Below are positions 47,038-55,647 of a stretch of DNA of 64,000 bases, piece by piece. Source of the stretch: Hahella sp. KA22. Lineage in GTDB: Bacteria; Pseudomonadota; Gammaproteobacteria; Pseudomonadales; Oleiphilaceae. How positions within the stretch are numbered: position 1 is the first letter of the stretch; every line of letters begins with the position of its first letter. The notes under the pieces are model-generated. The model was not told the DNA's origin and made no database searches. It was given only the letters and a program-made list of their open reading frames with translations. Location: contig NZ_CP035490.1 in the NCBI RefSeq assembly GCF_004135205.1, positions 3,303,501-3,367,500 of the forward strand. Direction: 5' to 3'. The position numbers were made by a program, and so were the translations under genes.

Positions 47038-48846
47038 TTACTCTGGCAGCAGAATAAGCACGGATTTGGAAGGCAGGGAAAGCGCCAATGTATGTTCATC
47101 TGTGGTGAAAATATCCCCGCTGAGCAGATCTCTCCAGTAGCCTCCCGGCGCGCCCAGCAACCGCGTATCCAGCAAAGCGGTAGCGGCGTCGCCCCGATTG
47201 GCGGCGATGATCACCGAACCTTCCTTCGCCGTTCTGGCGAAGCAATAGCAGTCCGTATCCGCCCACAGATCAATGTGTCCTCCCCGACACAGAGCCGGCG
47301 TGCTTTTACGCAGGGCGATCAGGGTTTTACACCAGTTCAGAATGTCTATATCCCAACGTTCCCGATCCCAGGGGAAGGGGCGACGACAGTCCGGGTCTCC
47401 ACCGCCGGGCAGCCCGATTTCATCGCCGTAATACAGACAAGGCGCGCCGCTGTAAGTGAACAGCAGACCCAGGGCTAACTTGTACAGATCGCGATCCCCT
47501 TGCAGCAGAGTGAGGAAACGGGGCGTGTCATGGGTATCCAGCAAGTTAAGCTGGCTCAATTGAATCGGGCAGGGAACCGCCGCGCGGGCCTCCGCCAGCC
47601 AGGCGGCGAACTCGCGTCCGTCAATGGCCCCCGGATGTCCGGAAATGTCCAGGCCGGCCAACCAGGCGCGCAGGGGGTGGGCGAAACCATAGTAGTTCAT
47701 TGCTCCGTCTTCCTGATCGCCTTGCAGCCACTCCGTCGCTTCGAAGAAATGCTCGCCCAGCAGATAAGTCTGCGGCGCCTCTTGTTTGACGCACTCGCGC
47801 ATGCCGCGCATATGCGTTGCGTTATTGTGGGCGCTGGGACCTTCGCCAAGCATATGGACCGCGTCGAGACGCCAGCCGTCGACGGCGTAGGGAGGACGCA
47901 GCCAATGGCGAAGAATGGCGTTGTCGCCTGAGTACATGGCGGCCGCCACTTCCGGGTTGGCGTAATTTAACTTGGGCAGGCTTTCGAAGCCTTTCCAGGC
48001 GGCGTAGCGGCCTTCCGAGTTAAAGTTATAGAAGGCGCGGTATTGTTCGTTACCCGCTTGCGCCTGTTGAAACCAGGAATGGTGGACGGAGGTGTGATTG
48101 ACGACGGCGTCCAGTATCAGCCGCATATCCCGCGCCCGGGTCTCCTCGCGCAGGCGCAACAGCGCGGGCTCTCCGCCGAGGCGCGGCTCCACTTGGCTGT
48201 AATCATCCGTGTCATAGCGATGGTTGCTGTGAGAAGCGAAAATCGGGTTGAGATAAATCGCGCTGACGCCCAGTTCATCGTGCAAATACGGTAAAGCGTC
48301 AGTAACACCGTTCAAATCGCCGCCGAAGAATTCCGACGATCCCCTGGATGGATCTGGGATGGCGTCCCAGTCGCTGAGAGGCGTCTGCTCTTTATCCTCA
48401 TCAGGTTCTTGGGAAATAGAGGCGAAAACATCGTCCCCGATGCGGAACCGGTCTGGAAATATCTGGTAGAACACCTGATCCCACACCCACTGTGGCGTTT
48501 GTAGACCCTGCACATGCTTGAAGTGAAAAGAGCGCGAGCGGATACGGGAATGCACGCCGCCAGCGTCGAGGCAAAATTGCCGCTTTGCGCAGATAAACTT
48601 GAATAGGTAATAAGTGGTTGCTGCGCCTGGGTTAGTGGGAATCTCGACCCGCCAGCACTGCGCGCCTGCGCTGGATTCCGCTGGCTCCAGGGCGGTTAAA
48701 TACTCTTCATTGTCCAACTCATAGCGAATCCATGCGCTATCAATAGCTTGGCCAGACGCTGTGCGAGCGCTGATGCGAAGCCGTCCGTCCTCCAGTATCT
48801 CGACATCGGTGAGAGGATGGTGATGGGCGATGAAATCGGTTGGCAT
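47038..48846 (-). CDS. malZ: Maltodextrin glucosidase (GH13, MalZ-like)
   Basis: 602 residues, near the 605 of E. coli MalZ. An N-terminal beta domain (about 1-115) is followed by the TIM barrel with WVWDQVFYQIFPDRF, LILDAVVNHTSVHH, GWRLDAVHM (nucleophile), LLGEHFFEA (acid/base) and LLDTHDTPRFL. No signal peptide is present. It removes glucose from short maltodextrins in the cytoplasm. Confidence 0.88.
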   Translation of the reverse strand: MPTDFIAHHHPLTDVEILEDGRLRISARTASGQAIDSAWIRYELDNEEYLTALEPAESSAGAQCWRVEIPTNPGAATTYYLFKFICAKRQFCLDAGGVHSRIRSRSFHFKHVQGLQTPQWVWDQVFYQIFPDRFRIGDDVFASISQEPDEDKEQTPLSDWDAIPDPSRGSSEFFGGDLNGVTDALPYLHDELGVSAIYLNPIFASHSNHRYDTDDYSQVEPRLGGEPALLRLREETRARDMRLILDAVVNHTSVHHSWFQQAQAGNEQYRAFYNFNSEGRYAAWKGFESLPKLNYANPEVAAAMYSGDNAILRHWLRPPYAVDGWRLDAVHMLGEGPSAHNNATHMRGMRECVKQEAPQTYLLGEHFFEATEWLQGDQEDGAMNYYGFAHPLRAWLAGLDISGHPGAIDGREFAAWLAEARAAVPCPIQLSQLNLLDTHDTPRFLTLLQGDRDLYKLALGLLFTYSGAPCLYYGDEIGLPGGGDPDCRRPFPWDRERWDIDILNWCKTLIALRKSTPALCRGGHIDLWADTDCYCFARTAKEGSVIIAANRGDAATALLDTRLLGAPGGYWRDLLSGDIFTTDEHTLALSLPSKSVLILLPE

Positions 48847-49192
48847 CGTAGCGTTCTCCGGCGTTAAAAATTAGTCGGGCTTTGTGAAGGCGTTCTGGGT
48901 ATGCTAGTGACGCAATGCGCGCTTGGCATCAGCCGGCGACATGCGTGTTCTACGCCCCCCAAGAGAAGGATTTGTCAAAGTCCGGGTATGAGCCATCTTG
49001 CGCAGCTCTGGCTGCAATTGATCAACAACGCCAGAGCGCAAAGCCGTTATTGCGGTGAGGCGTTTTGTCCGGCTGCGCCGTTGGTTGGGCAGTCCTGGTC
49101 ATTGCGGCAATAGCATGGCGCTGGAATATACTGAAATGGGAATGGGGTGCGAGCGCAAATACCCACGAACTGAGAATGAATAGCGGGGCGAT
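48847..49192. other. 346-bp divergent region between malZ and PfpI gene
   Basis: A short open frame exists at 48901-49113 but it has no ribosome site or protein-like composition. Holds both promoters presumably; no operator stands out. Confidence 0.5.
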
Positions 49193-49789
49193 ATGAAGAT
49201 AGCCATAGTCACATGCGACGGATTCAATGAAATGGATTCCTTCATGGCGCTCACCCTGCTCAATCGGGTGAAGCAACCGGGCTGGCGGGCGGAGCTGGCT
49301 TGCCCCTCCATGCACGCCTTGTCGATGAATGGCGTCAAGATCACTGCGCAGCGACCGCTCATGTTCGCCAGCGAAGCGGATGTCGTGCTGTTCGGCAGTG
49401 GCGTGCAAACCCGTGATCATGTGAAGAATGACAGTATTATGTCGGCGTTTCATCTTGACCCGGAAATTCAGTTGATCGGCTCGCAATGCTCCGGCGCTTT
49501 GTTTTTACATAGCCTGGGACTGTTGAAGAGTACGCCGGTATGCACGGATGCGACCACGGGACCGGTGTTGCAGAACCTGGGCGCCCAGGTGGTGGAGGGC
49601 CCGTTTCACGCCAGGGGTAATATCGCCACTGCGGGAGGCTGCTTGTCCGCCACCTATCTGGCCATGTGGGTGATCTGGCGCAGCCTGGGAGAAGAGGCGG
49701 CTAGAGATGTGATCGCCTATGCGGCGCCGGTAGGGCAAAAGGAGCTTTATGTAGACATGGCGACCCAGGCGATTGCCGCATTCATCTGA
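49193..49789 (+). CDS. DJ-1/PfpI family protein
   Basis: 198 residues. The domain carries the elbow LIGSQCSGALFLHSLGLL with the family cysteine, and the N-terminal VTCDGFNEMDSFMAL resembles the ThiJ/isonitrile-hydratase branch. GGGGCG precedes the ATG. Activity cannot be assigned. It is the second such gene in the window; the two are not closely similar. Confidence 0.82.
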   Translation: MKIAIVTCDGFNEMDSFMALTLLNRVKQPGWRAELACPSMHALSMNGVKITAQRPLMFASEADVVLFGSGVQTRDHVKNDSIMSAFHLDPEIQLIGSQCSGALFLHSLGLLKSTPVCTDATTGPVLQNLGAQVVEGPFHARGNIATAGGCLSATYLAMWVIWRSLGEEAARDVIAYAAPVGQKELYVDMATQAIAAFI

Positions 49790-49943
49790 TTTCCATGTGG
49801 AATAGGTTATAGTGCGCGTTGGGTTAAGTGAGGCGTTCCTGGCTTTTATCAATGAAACCCACGCGTTGAGGCAGTCCGAGGCGCGGAGAAAAACGGTCGT
49901 TATACGGCGGCTCCCTGGTATTAAACGCCTTTAAATCAGAGAC

Positions 49944-51347
49944 ATGTATTCGTTAGTCAGATCCAGCAGTGTGTTAATTTTCCTCGCAGCGTTGTGCAGC
50001 GGGTGTGCGAGCCAGTTCAAGCCGCAAAACGAACCGATTAAATCCTACAGCAGCGACCACGCCTATAGCTTCCGCACTTACCAGCGCGACAATGACCTAG
50101 GGGAAACCCTGTTGATCCTGGCATTCTCCGGCGGCGGCACGCGGGCTTCTGCGTTGTCCTATGGCGTCATGGAGGAATTGAAGGACACCCGCATTGAAAT
50201 CGATGGCGTCAAAACCCGCTTGCTGGATGAGGTGGATTATATCTCCGCCGTATCAGGAGGCAGTTTCACCGCTGCCTATTACGGATTGTTTGGCGACAAG
50301 CTGTTTTCGGACTATGAGAAAGTGTTTCTGCGTCAGAGCGTGCAGGGCGCATTGCTATGGCAGTTGCTGAGCCCTGGATACTGGTGGCGTTCGCTGTTCA
50401 CCCGCTTTGACCGTACGGAAATGGCGGTTGAATACTATGACAACTATATCTTCAAGGGCCGCACCTTCGCCGATATCCCCTTGAATCGCCGTCCTTTCAT
50501 CAATATCAACGCGACGGATCTGAGTCAGGGGAACCGTTTCTCCTTTGATCAGGATACTTTTGATCTGTTGTGCTCGGACTTGAACAAGTTCAATGTGGCG
50601 CGGGCAGTGACAGCGTCTTCGGCGGTGCCGGTGGCGTTTCCTTCCATCGTATTGAAGAACCACGGCGGTGATTGCGATCTGAGCGAATCCGCCATGTTCC
50701 GCATGTTAAACGAGTCCAAACCACTGGATATTCGCCAGCGGGAACTGGTCAGCGGTCTGCTGTCCTATAACGACAGTAAACAGCACCCATACATTCATCT
50801 GGTGGATGGCGGTATTTCGGATAACCTGGGTCTGCGAGGGGTGATAGACGGTCTGCAGTTAACTGAACTGGAGAACGCCGCTCAGGATCACACCAAGAAA
50901 GTGAAGCGGGTGGCGGTAATTCTGGTGAATGCGGAAGTCCGACCGAAACGCGGCATTGACGAGAGTCCGAACAAGCCCGCCATCACGGATACCATTGACG
51001 CCGTCACCAATGCGCAAATCCAGCGTTACAACGTGGAGACCCGGGCGATACTGCAGGATCAGGATGACCGCATCGTCAGAGGGTTTCAACGCTTCGGGCG
51101 GATTCCTTATTATTTCATCGAAGTTAATTTTCAGTCCTTCTCATCGCCTTCGTTGAAAGAGTTCTTCAACAGCCTGCCGACTTCACTGGAACTGAGTAAC
51201 CGGGAAATCGACACGCTGATTCAGGCGGGGCGCTCCTTGTTGCGCAATTCAGAGGAATACTCGGAGTTTCTTGAGAATTTCACGACGGAAATGCCGGACG
51301 GACATATTGAAATCAGGATTGATGATTTAACTGATGAAGATGAGTGA
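49944..51347 (+). CDS. Patatin-like phospholipase lipoprotein
   Basis: 467 residues. Lipobox LCSGC (Cys about 21). The patatin domain has the oxyanion loop FSGGGTRA, the nucleophile elbow YISAVSGGSF (G-X-S-X-G) and the Asp-Gly dyad VDGGISDN. These form the Ser-Asp dyad of bacterial phospholipase A enzymes. Placement on a membrane by a lipid anchor suggests a role in envelope lipid turnover or surface exposure. Single gene. Confidence 0.88.
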   Translation: MYSLVRSSSVLIFLAALCSGCASQFKPQNEPIKSYSSDHAYSFRTYQRDNDLGETLLILAFSGGGTRASALSYGVMEELKDTRIEIDGVKTRLLDEVDYISAVSGGSFTAAYYGLFGDKLFSDYEKVFLRQSVQGALLWQLLSPGYWWRSLFTRFDRTEMAVEYYDNYIFKGRTFADIPLNRRPFININATDLSQGNRFSFDQDTFDLLCSDLNKFNVARAVTASSAVPVAFPSIVLKNHGGDCDLSESAMFRMLNESKPLDIRQRELVSGLLSYNDSKQHPYIHLVDGGISDNLGLRGVIDGLQLTELENAAQDHTKKVKRVAVILVNAEVRPKRGIDESPNKPAITDTIDAVTNAQIQRYNVETRAILQDQDDRIVRGFQRFGRIPYYFIEVNFQSFSSPSLKEFFNSLPTSLELSNREIDTLIQAGRSLLRNSEEYSEFLENFTTEMPDGHIEIRIDDLTDEDE

Positions 51348-51379
51348 TTCTATTCCGCACAGATGCTGAAATTTTTTTC

Positions 51380-52357
51380 TCAATAACACTCCACATCATC
51401 CATCGGACTTTGTTTATGGCTCAGCGCATCGTTGTACACGATGGCGGCGCTTGTGTCGGATTTCGCTTGATACAACGCCAGATCAGCGCTTTCGATTAGC
51501 AGTGGCGTCGGGCATTCCGGAGTGACCCGCGTGAAGCCGATATTGACGTTGATTTTGCCGGCGGGGAAGGGGTGTGAGGCGACATTTTTGCGGAAACGCT
51601 CCAGGGAGGTTTCTACGCCTTCCTTGTCCGTCTGATTCACGATGACCACAAATTCCTCGCCGTCAAAGCGAAATAGCAGATCGGAAGAACGAAAGCCTTT
51701 TTTCAGAAGTAACGACACCTGCAGCAGGGTCTCATCGCCATTGCTTCCATTAGCGGGCGTTGCATGGTCGATATCCAGCAGAGCGAGCCAGGAAGACTGG
51801 GTTGTTTCTTCAGGTTGCTTCAGATGATAGAAGTCGACCACCTGTTCCAGTGTTCTGTCCATGGTGTCCCGGTTCAGCAAGCGGGTGAGCGGGTCTCTTT
51901 CTCTGGCGTCAAGCAACGCCACCTGATTGCTGTAGATGCCGAATAAGCCTCTGATCACTTCAAAATCGTAAGTGCTGACTGCGCCTTTTATCAAGATGAT
52001 CCGACGAGGTTCCTGCGCGCTGGCGACATCGTAATATATCGTCGGCGCGGCGCTTCCCACCCAATATCCCACGCCGCCGTGAGACTCAGCGGCTATCTTC
52101 TTGAGCTCGTCAGCGTTTTGGTTGTCGAAATCATCGTTGGCGATAAGAGGAAAGCGTCGGACCAGCATCTCTTTGCGCTGGTTTGAACTAAGGGAGGCCG
52201 GCGGCGCGGCGCTGAATATCTCGTAAGCGGAAACTTCGTCAACGCCTTCGATGCTACGAAGGAGGCTGATCAGGTTCTGCGTTAAATCGTGATAAGACTG
52301 GTTTTGCAACAACTCAGCAGAGAGCTGGAATGCTTTCTGCAAATCCTCTGTCGACAT
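51380..52357 (-). CDS. GGDEF-domain protein with altered active site
   Basis: 325 residues. The N-terminal 140 residues form an unrecognised sensory region. The GGDEF domain begins RDPLTRLLNRDTM. The signature loop reads FRFDGEEFVVIV (residues 229-240), DGEEF in place of GGEEF, and the LDIDHATPANGSNGDETLL segment is shortened and lacks the F-K-x-x-N-D...G-H part that normally binds the nucleotide. It may be an inactive or receptor-type GGDEF protein. No I-site RxxD is in position before the loop. It neighbours an unknown gene and an Hpt protein. Confidence 0.82.
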   Translation of the reverse strand: MSTEDLQKAFQLSAELLQNQSYHDLTQNLISLLRSIEGVDEVSAYEIFSAAPPASLSSNQRKEMLVRRFPLIANDDFDNQNADELKKIAAESHGGVGYWVGSAAPTIYYDVASAQEPRRIILIKGAVSTYDFEVIRGLFGIYSNQVALLDARERDPLTRLLNRDTMDRTLEQVVDFYHLKQPEETTQSSWLALLDIDHATPANGSNGDETLLQVSLLLKKGFRSSDLLFRFDGEEFVVIVNQTDKEGVETSLERFRKNVASHPFPAGKINVNIGFTRVTPECPTPLLIESADLALYQAKSDTSAAIVYNDALSHKQSPMDDVECY

Positions 52358-52463
52358 GGCGGCGTCCTATCCGTCCGGGAATGAACATATTAAGAATAGA
52401 TGTAATCCCAGTACGGCGCTATTAAAATTTCCGGTTCCGATTTATGGATAGACGCCCTGGAAG

Positions 52464-53135
52464 ATGAAGCAAATCATTATACATCCCGAAGATGAAAAAC
52501 TGTGTCAGACGATATTTTTCAATAAACATGAGGTCGATGGCCGTGAGACGGTAGTGTCTCGAATCAACTATTTGCTGATGTTAAATACTCCCTGTATGGA
52601 CGCCGCCGAGGCAGAAATACGCATCATGAAGCAAGTATTGGCTGACGCAGAGAATCCCGAAGAGGACATAAAAGTACTGTTCAGCGTACGTAATTGGCGC
52701 CCCCACATCGTGGGCTGTTTGGCGATGTGCTATTTGCCTCGCAACGACACTCTGGTCGAATCCCTATGGGAGTTGCTAGCCGGACAATCCTGGGCGGCTC
52801 CGCAGATCGCCGCTACAGTGTCCATGGTCGATAGGAACTTTGCTGGCAACGCCGCCCAACGGTTGTCCAATACGGGATTGGTCAACACTGGTTTGGAGCT
52901 TAATACCGGGCGACGCAAGCTGGTGGGTTCTCTCAGCTTGGCAAAGAGTTTCCTGGCGCTATGGAGTTTGCTGGAAGAAGTTGACGCCGAGGCTGATGTA
53001 TTGCATCAAACGAGGCTTATTGCGCTCAAACAAGACTTGGAGCGCCTTGAGCGGTCTCCCGCCTCAGACATCGCCATAAACTGGAGAAGTCAGTTGCAAA
53101 CACTGATGTGCAGCGTTCCGCCTGAGCAAATATAA
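52464..53135 (+). CDS. Protein of unknown function beside signalling genes
   Basis: 223 residues, helical and mostly soluble, with no signal peptide or membrane helix. Cys residues are scattered (6). GGAAG precedes the ATG. Composition with repeated helices of about 35 residues suggests a HEAT-like fold, but no motif is certain. It lies between the GGDEF gene and the Hpt gene, divergent from the former. Confidence 0.6.
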   Translation: MKQIIIHPEDEKLCQTIFFNKHEVDGRETVVSRINYLLMLNTPCMDAAEAEIRIMKQVLADAENPEEDIKVLFSVRNWRPHIVGCLAMCYLPRNDTLVESLWELLAGQSWAAPQIAATVSMVDRNFAGNAAQRLSNTGLVNTGLELNTGRRKLVGSLSLAKSFLALWSLLEEVDAEADVLHQTRLIALKQDLERLERSPASDIAINWRSQLQTLMCSVPPEQI

Positions 53136-53261
53136 ACACATTGTTCGACGCGAAATTCCGATATCGCAATCTTTACAATAACTCTGCGCTGGAAGTGCTA
53201 GGATTAATAGCATTCAATTAAAATTAGCATTGGTGAATGCTATTGAAAGAAGGTGGTCTGG

Positions 53262-54026
53262 ATGGCAATGGATACCGAAACCTTCGCCGCCATTTTGGCG
53301 AATATGCGGGAACGTTTTCTGCAGGAGCTGGATGAGCGTTGCAATAAGCTTGAGGAGCTCATTCTTACGCTGGAAAGAGACGGCGCGAACAAGGAAGTAT
53401 TCAACGAACTTTATCGCGGTATCCACAATATCAAAGGTGCAGGGGGCACCCATGGACTGAATGTGGTGACCACCATTTGCCATCAATTGGAAAGCTTTCT
53501 TGCTGAGCTGGGCGCCAACGCCGCCCTGGACGCCAGTTCCGCCAACAATGCGTTGGCTTATCTTGATTTACTACGCCGGGTCAGCGTCGTTCACCGCAGC
53601 GAACTCATACAGCAGTCGGATATCGAAACTGAGTTGGAGCGATTGCATCACCGGGTGCTGGAGAAACGCAAATCCGGACTGCTGGCTGAATCTTCGCAAA
53701 CTCTGGCCAGTTACTATCAACAAGCGTTAGAGCCTCTCCCAGTGCGTCTGGTTTGGGAGCAGAACGGTCTGAGCGCTTTGGGTCGCCTGCTTCGGGAGCA
53801 TTTCGATTTCATTATCGCTGGCGGCGAACTCAAAGAACTCAACAGCCTTGCGGTGGTCGCCGCTTTACGCGCATCGCAAACCCGCAACCACAAAATCCCC
53901 GCCATACTCATCACCAGCCGGCAGGGCCTCAAAACAGAAGAAACCCAATTCGACGCCATCCTCTCCAAAAATAAAGAACTGCCGGAGACATTATTAGCGG
54001 CGGTGAAGAAGGCGTTGTCGTTGTGA
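53262..54026 (+). CDS. Hpt-domain protein with degenerate receiver-like C-terminus
   Basis: 254 residues from ATG 53262, with AAGGTGG eight bases upstream. The Hpt motif RGIHNIKGAGGTHG has His55. The C-terminal part (about 145-254) reads like a response-regulator fold (DFIIAGGELKELNSLAVVAALR, IPAILITSRQGLK, then SKNKELPETLLAAVKKAL), but the acceptor Asp is replaced by a Gly-Gly-Glu loop, so it should not be phosphorylated. It may act as a phosphotransfer brake or an adaptor. It follows the unknown gene by 126 bp. Confidence 0.75.
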   Translation: MAMDTETFAAILANMRERFLQELDERCNKLEELILTLERDGANKEVFNELYRGIHNIKGAGGTHGLNVVTTICHQLESFLAELGANAALDASSANNALAYLDLLRRVSVVHRSELIQQSDIETELERLHHRVLEKRKSGLLAESSQTLASYYQQALEPLPVRLVWEQNGLSALGRLLREHFDFIIAGGELKELNSLAVVAALRASQTRNHKIPAILITSRQGLKTEETQFDAILSKNKELPETLLAAVKKALSL

Positions 54027-54041
54027 TTTTGCGAACTGCAA

Positions 54042-54437
54042 TCAGCCGCCAGGGCAGTTTAGCAACGTAACAGAGATAGGCTGGTGGTTATCCAGCGCCT
54101 TGGCGTCTGTGTCAAACCGCTCTTTTCCGAACACGGTTTCAGAGCCGCCACATTGAGCCCTTACAGTAAACGCCCCCTGACTGAATCCTAAGTAAGACTC
54201 TTCTGTAATCTGGTAACTAATGCGACCGCCAGCCTCCACTGATACCCGAGGGAACTTGAATCTATAAGGGCTATCCGGCGTACTTCGAATTTCCAGAATG
54301 GTCAGCGGCAGGGCTGATGGGTTGCTTATTTCAATCGTTTCAGAAAGCGGAATATCAATATTTGGTCGTTGGTAATTGCAGCATCCTGACAGCGTAATGG
54401 TCGTAATGAAGAATAAGGCAGTGTTAGTCAGTTTCAT
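54042..54437 (-). CDS. Cassette lipoprotein A2 (type A)
   Basis: 131 residues. Lipobox LSGC-C. Shares with the type A copy at 54829-55230 a Y.P..DIPL segment, the F-P motif mid-protein, an internal QC, FGKE and the final Cys. Order on the strand is B1, A1, B2, A2. It is the last gene, two bases after B2, and is convergent with the Hpt gene. Role: putative immunity or accessory lipoprotein. Confidence 0.7.
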   Translation of the reverse strand: MKLTNTALFFITTITLSGCCNYQRPNIDIPLSETIEISNPSALPLTILEIRSTPDSPYRFKFPRVSVEAGGRISYQITEESYLGFSQGAFTVRAQCGGSETVFGKERFDTDAKALDNHQPISVTLLNCPGG

Positions 54438-54439
54438 AT

Positions 54440-54832
54440 TTACTTAAACGCGTCGCAGTTATCAATGACGATTAATAACCGATACACTGGCTTAGTTGAA
54501 GCTTCTACCCGGAATCGGCTCCCAGGAACCTGACTGTTATCAAACTCGCCACATGCGCCGCTAACAAAATATTGGTCAGACACAATGGCGTCAAAGCTGT
54601 TTACGGCGACATTTGCAGTCTCAGACAGCTCTCCTGGGCTTAAGGACATGCTTCTGGTTGTAAAACCTGCGACTCTGGTATCAAAGTTATAGACAGTTCT
54701 GATATATACGTCTTGGTCTGTTTGGTTTTTGACGACCAAATCCACAGGAACAAAGCTGTTGTATTGATAAGGGCCATCAAGACAACAGCCGCCGAGGAGA
54801 ATAGGTAAGAGTAAGAGAAAACCCCTGCTCAC
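54440..54832 (-). CDS. Cassette lipoprotein B2 (type B)
   Basis: 130 residues from a GTG start overlapping the A1 stop (GTGA), with GGAGG five bases upstream. Lipobox LGGC-C. Shares with B1 the CCLD..Y start, VKN.T, SFDAIV, GAC, PG..FR.E and a terminal I-D-x-C. Confidence 0.7.
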   Translation of the reverse strand: MSRGFLLLLPILLGGCCLDGPYQYNSFVPVDLVVKNQTDQDVYIRTVYNFDTRVAGFTTRSMSLSPGELSETANVAVNSFDAIVSDQYFVSGACGEFDNSQVPGSRFRVEASTKPVYRLLIVIDNCDAFK

Positions 54833-55230
54833 TCACCCTCCGTGGCGCATTGACTGAACTCTATTTCCACACTTTGTAAGGCGGCGGTATCATTGGAGGC
54901 AACTGATACAGACTCTTTTCCAAAATATCTTTCCGCCATTGAGCATTGATAGCTAACTTCGAAATCCCCAGCTTTGACAAGCGAATATGTCTTCTCTGAC
55001 ACTGGGAACGAAACTGTCTTTCCTGAGGCCAGTTGAGTCGGTGGGAAGGAAAAAATACGCTGCTTATCTTCCTTTGACTGCAGCTTTTTTATGATCAGAG
55101 AACTGTCAGATACGTTTCTCAATTTAAGCTCAGCTGTTAAAGGGATATCTACGTCCGGAATATAAGTTGTGCAGCAACCTGTGATACCTGTCGATAAAAG
55201 AAAAAGCAGACTTATTGCCGAGGTTTTCAT
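54829..55230 (-). CDS. Cassette lipoprotein A1 (type A)
   Basis: 133 residues. Lipobox ITGC-C, followed by the shared Y.P.VDIPL segment. AAGGAAGAG lies before the ATG and overlaps the B1 stop. Shares FP, QC, FGKE and terminal Cys with A2, so A1 and A2 are duplicates. Confidence 0.7.
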   Translation of the reverse strand: MKTSAISLLFLLSTGITGCCTTYIPDVDIPLTAELKLRNVSDSSLIIKKLQSKEDKQRIFSFPPTQLASGKTVSFPVSEKTYSLVKAGDFEVSYQCSMAERYFGKESVSVASNDTAALQSVEIEFSQCATEGE

Positions 55231-55239
55231 GTCTCTTCC

Positions 55240-55647
55240 TTATAATTTTTCCTGTGGGTGAAAATAGCTGCAATCATCAATGATTATTGTCGCTAGCCAG
55301 TATCCTTCAGATCTCTCAAGTCTAAAGTTTTCACCAGGAGATAACTGGCTCTCTGATCCCTCGCATGCACCAAAGAAATAAAACTTCCTATCGACGATAG
55401 CATCAAACGAGGAGATGGTCATTTGTAATACTTCTGAGTCTTCGCTTGGATGTAGGCGAAAGCTTTCCATTGAAAACATAGCGTTAGCGTCTGGTGCGGC
55501 ATAGAACTTTTCTATATTAATAGTGTTATTTGTATTGTTTTTAATGATAATATTGGTTGGAACTACTCCTCTGACTGAGTAAGAGGAGTCAAGGCAGCAA
55601 CCAGATAAGGCTAGTATGGCAGTTGCGGTTACTAAAGCTTTTCTCAT
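55240..55647 (-). CDS. Cassette lipoprotein B1 (type B)
   Basis: 135 residues. Lipobox LSGC-C. The ATG overlaps the stop of the metallopeptidase-like gene (ATGA), so it is the first immunity-like gene read after it. Shares SFDAIV, F.GAC and the terminal I-D-D-C with B2. Confidence 0.7.
   Translation of the reverse strand: MRKALVTATAILALSGCCLDSSYSVRGVVPTNIIIKNNTNNTINIEKFYAAPDANAMFSMESFRLHPSEDSEVLQMTISSFDAIVDRKFYFFGACEGSESQLSPGENFRLERSEGYWLATIIIDDCSYFHPQEKL

Noticed and set aside
48901-49113. 70-codon plus-strand open frame between malZ and the PfpI gene
   Set aside because: No ribosome site and a Cys/Arg/Pro-rich composition unlike a protein; probably promoter region.
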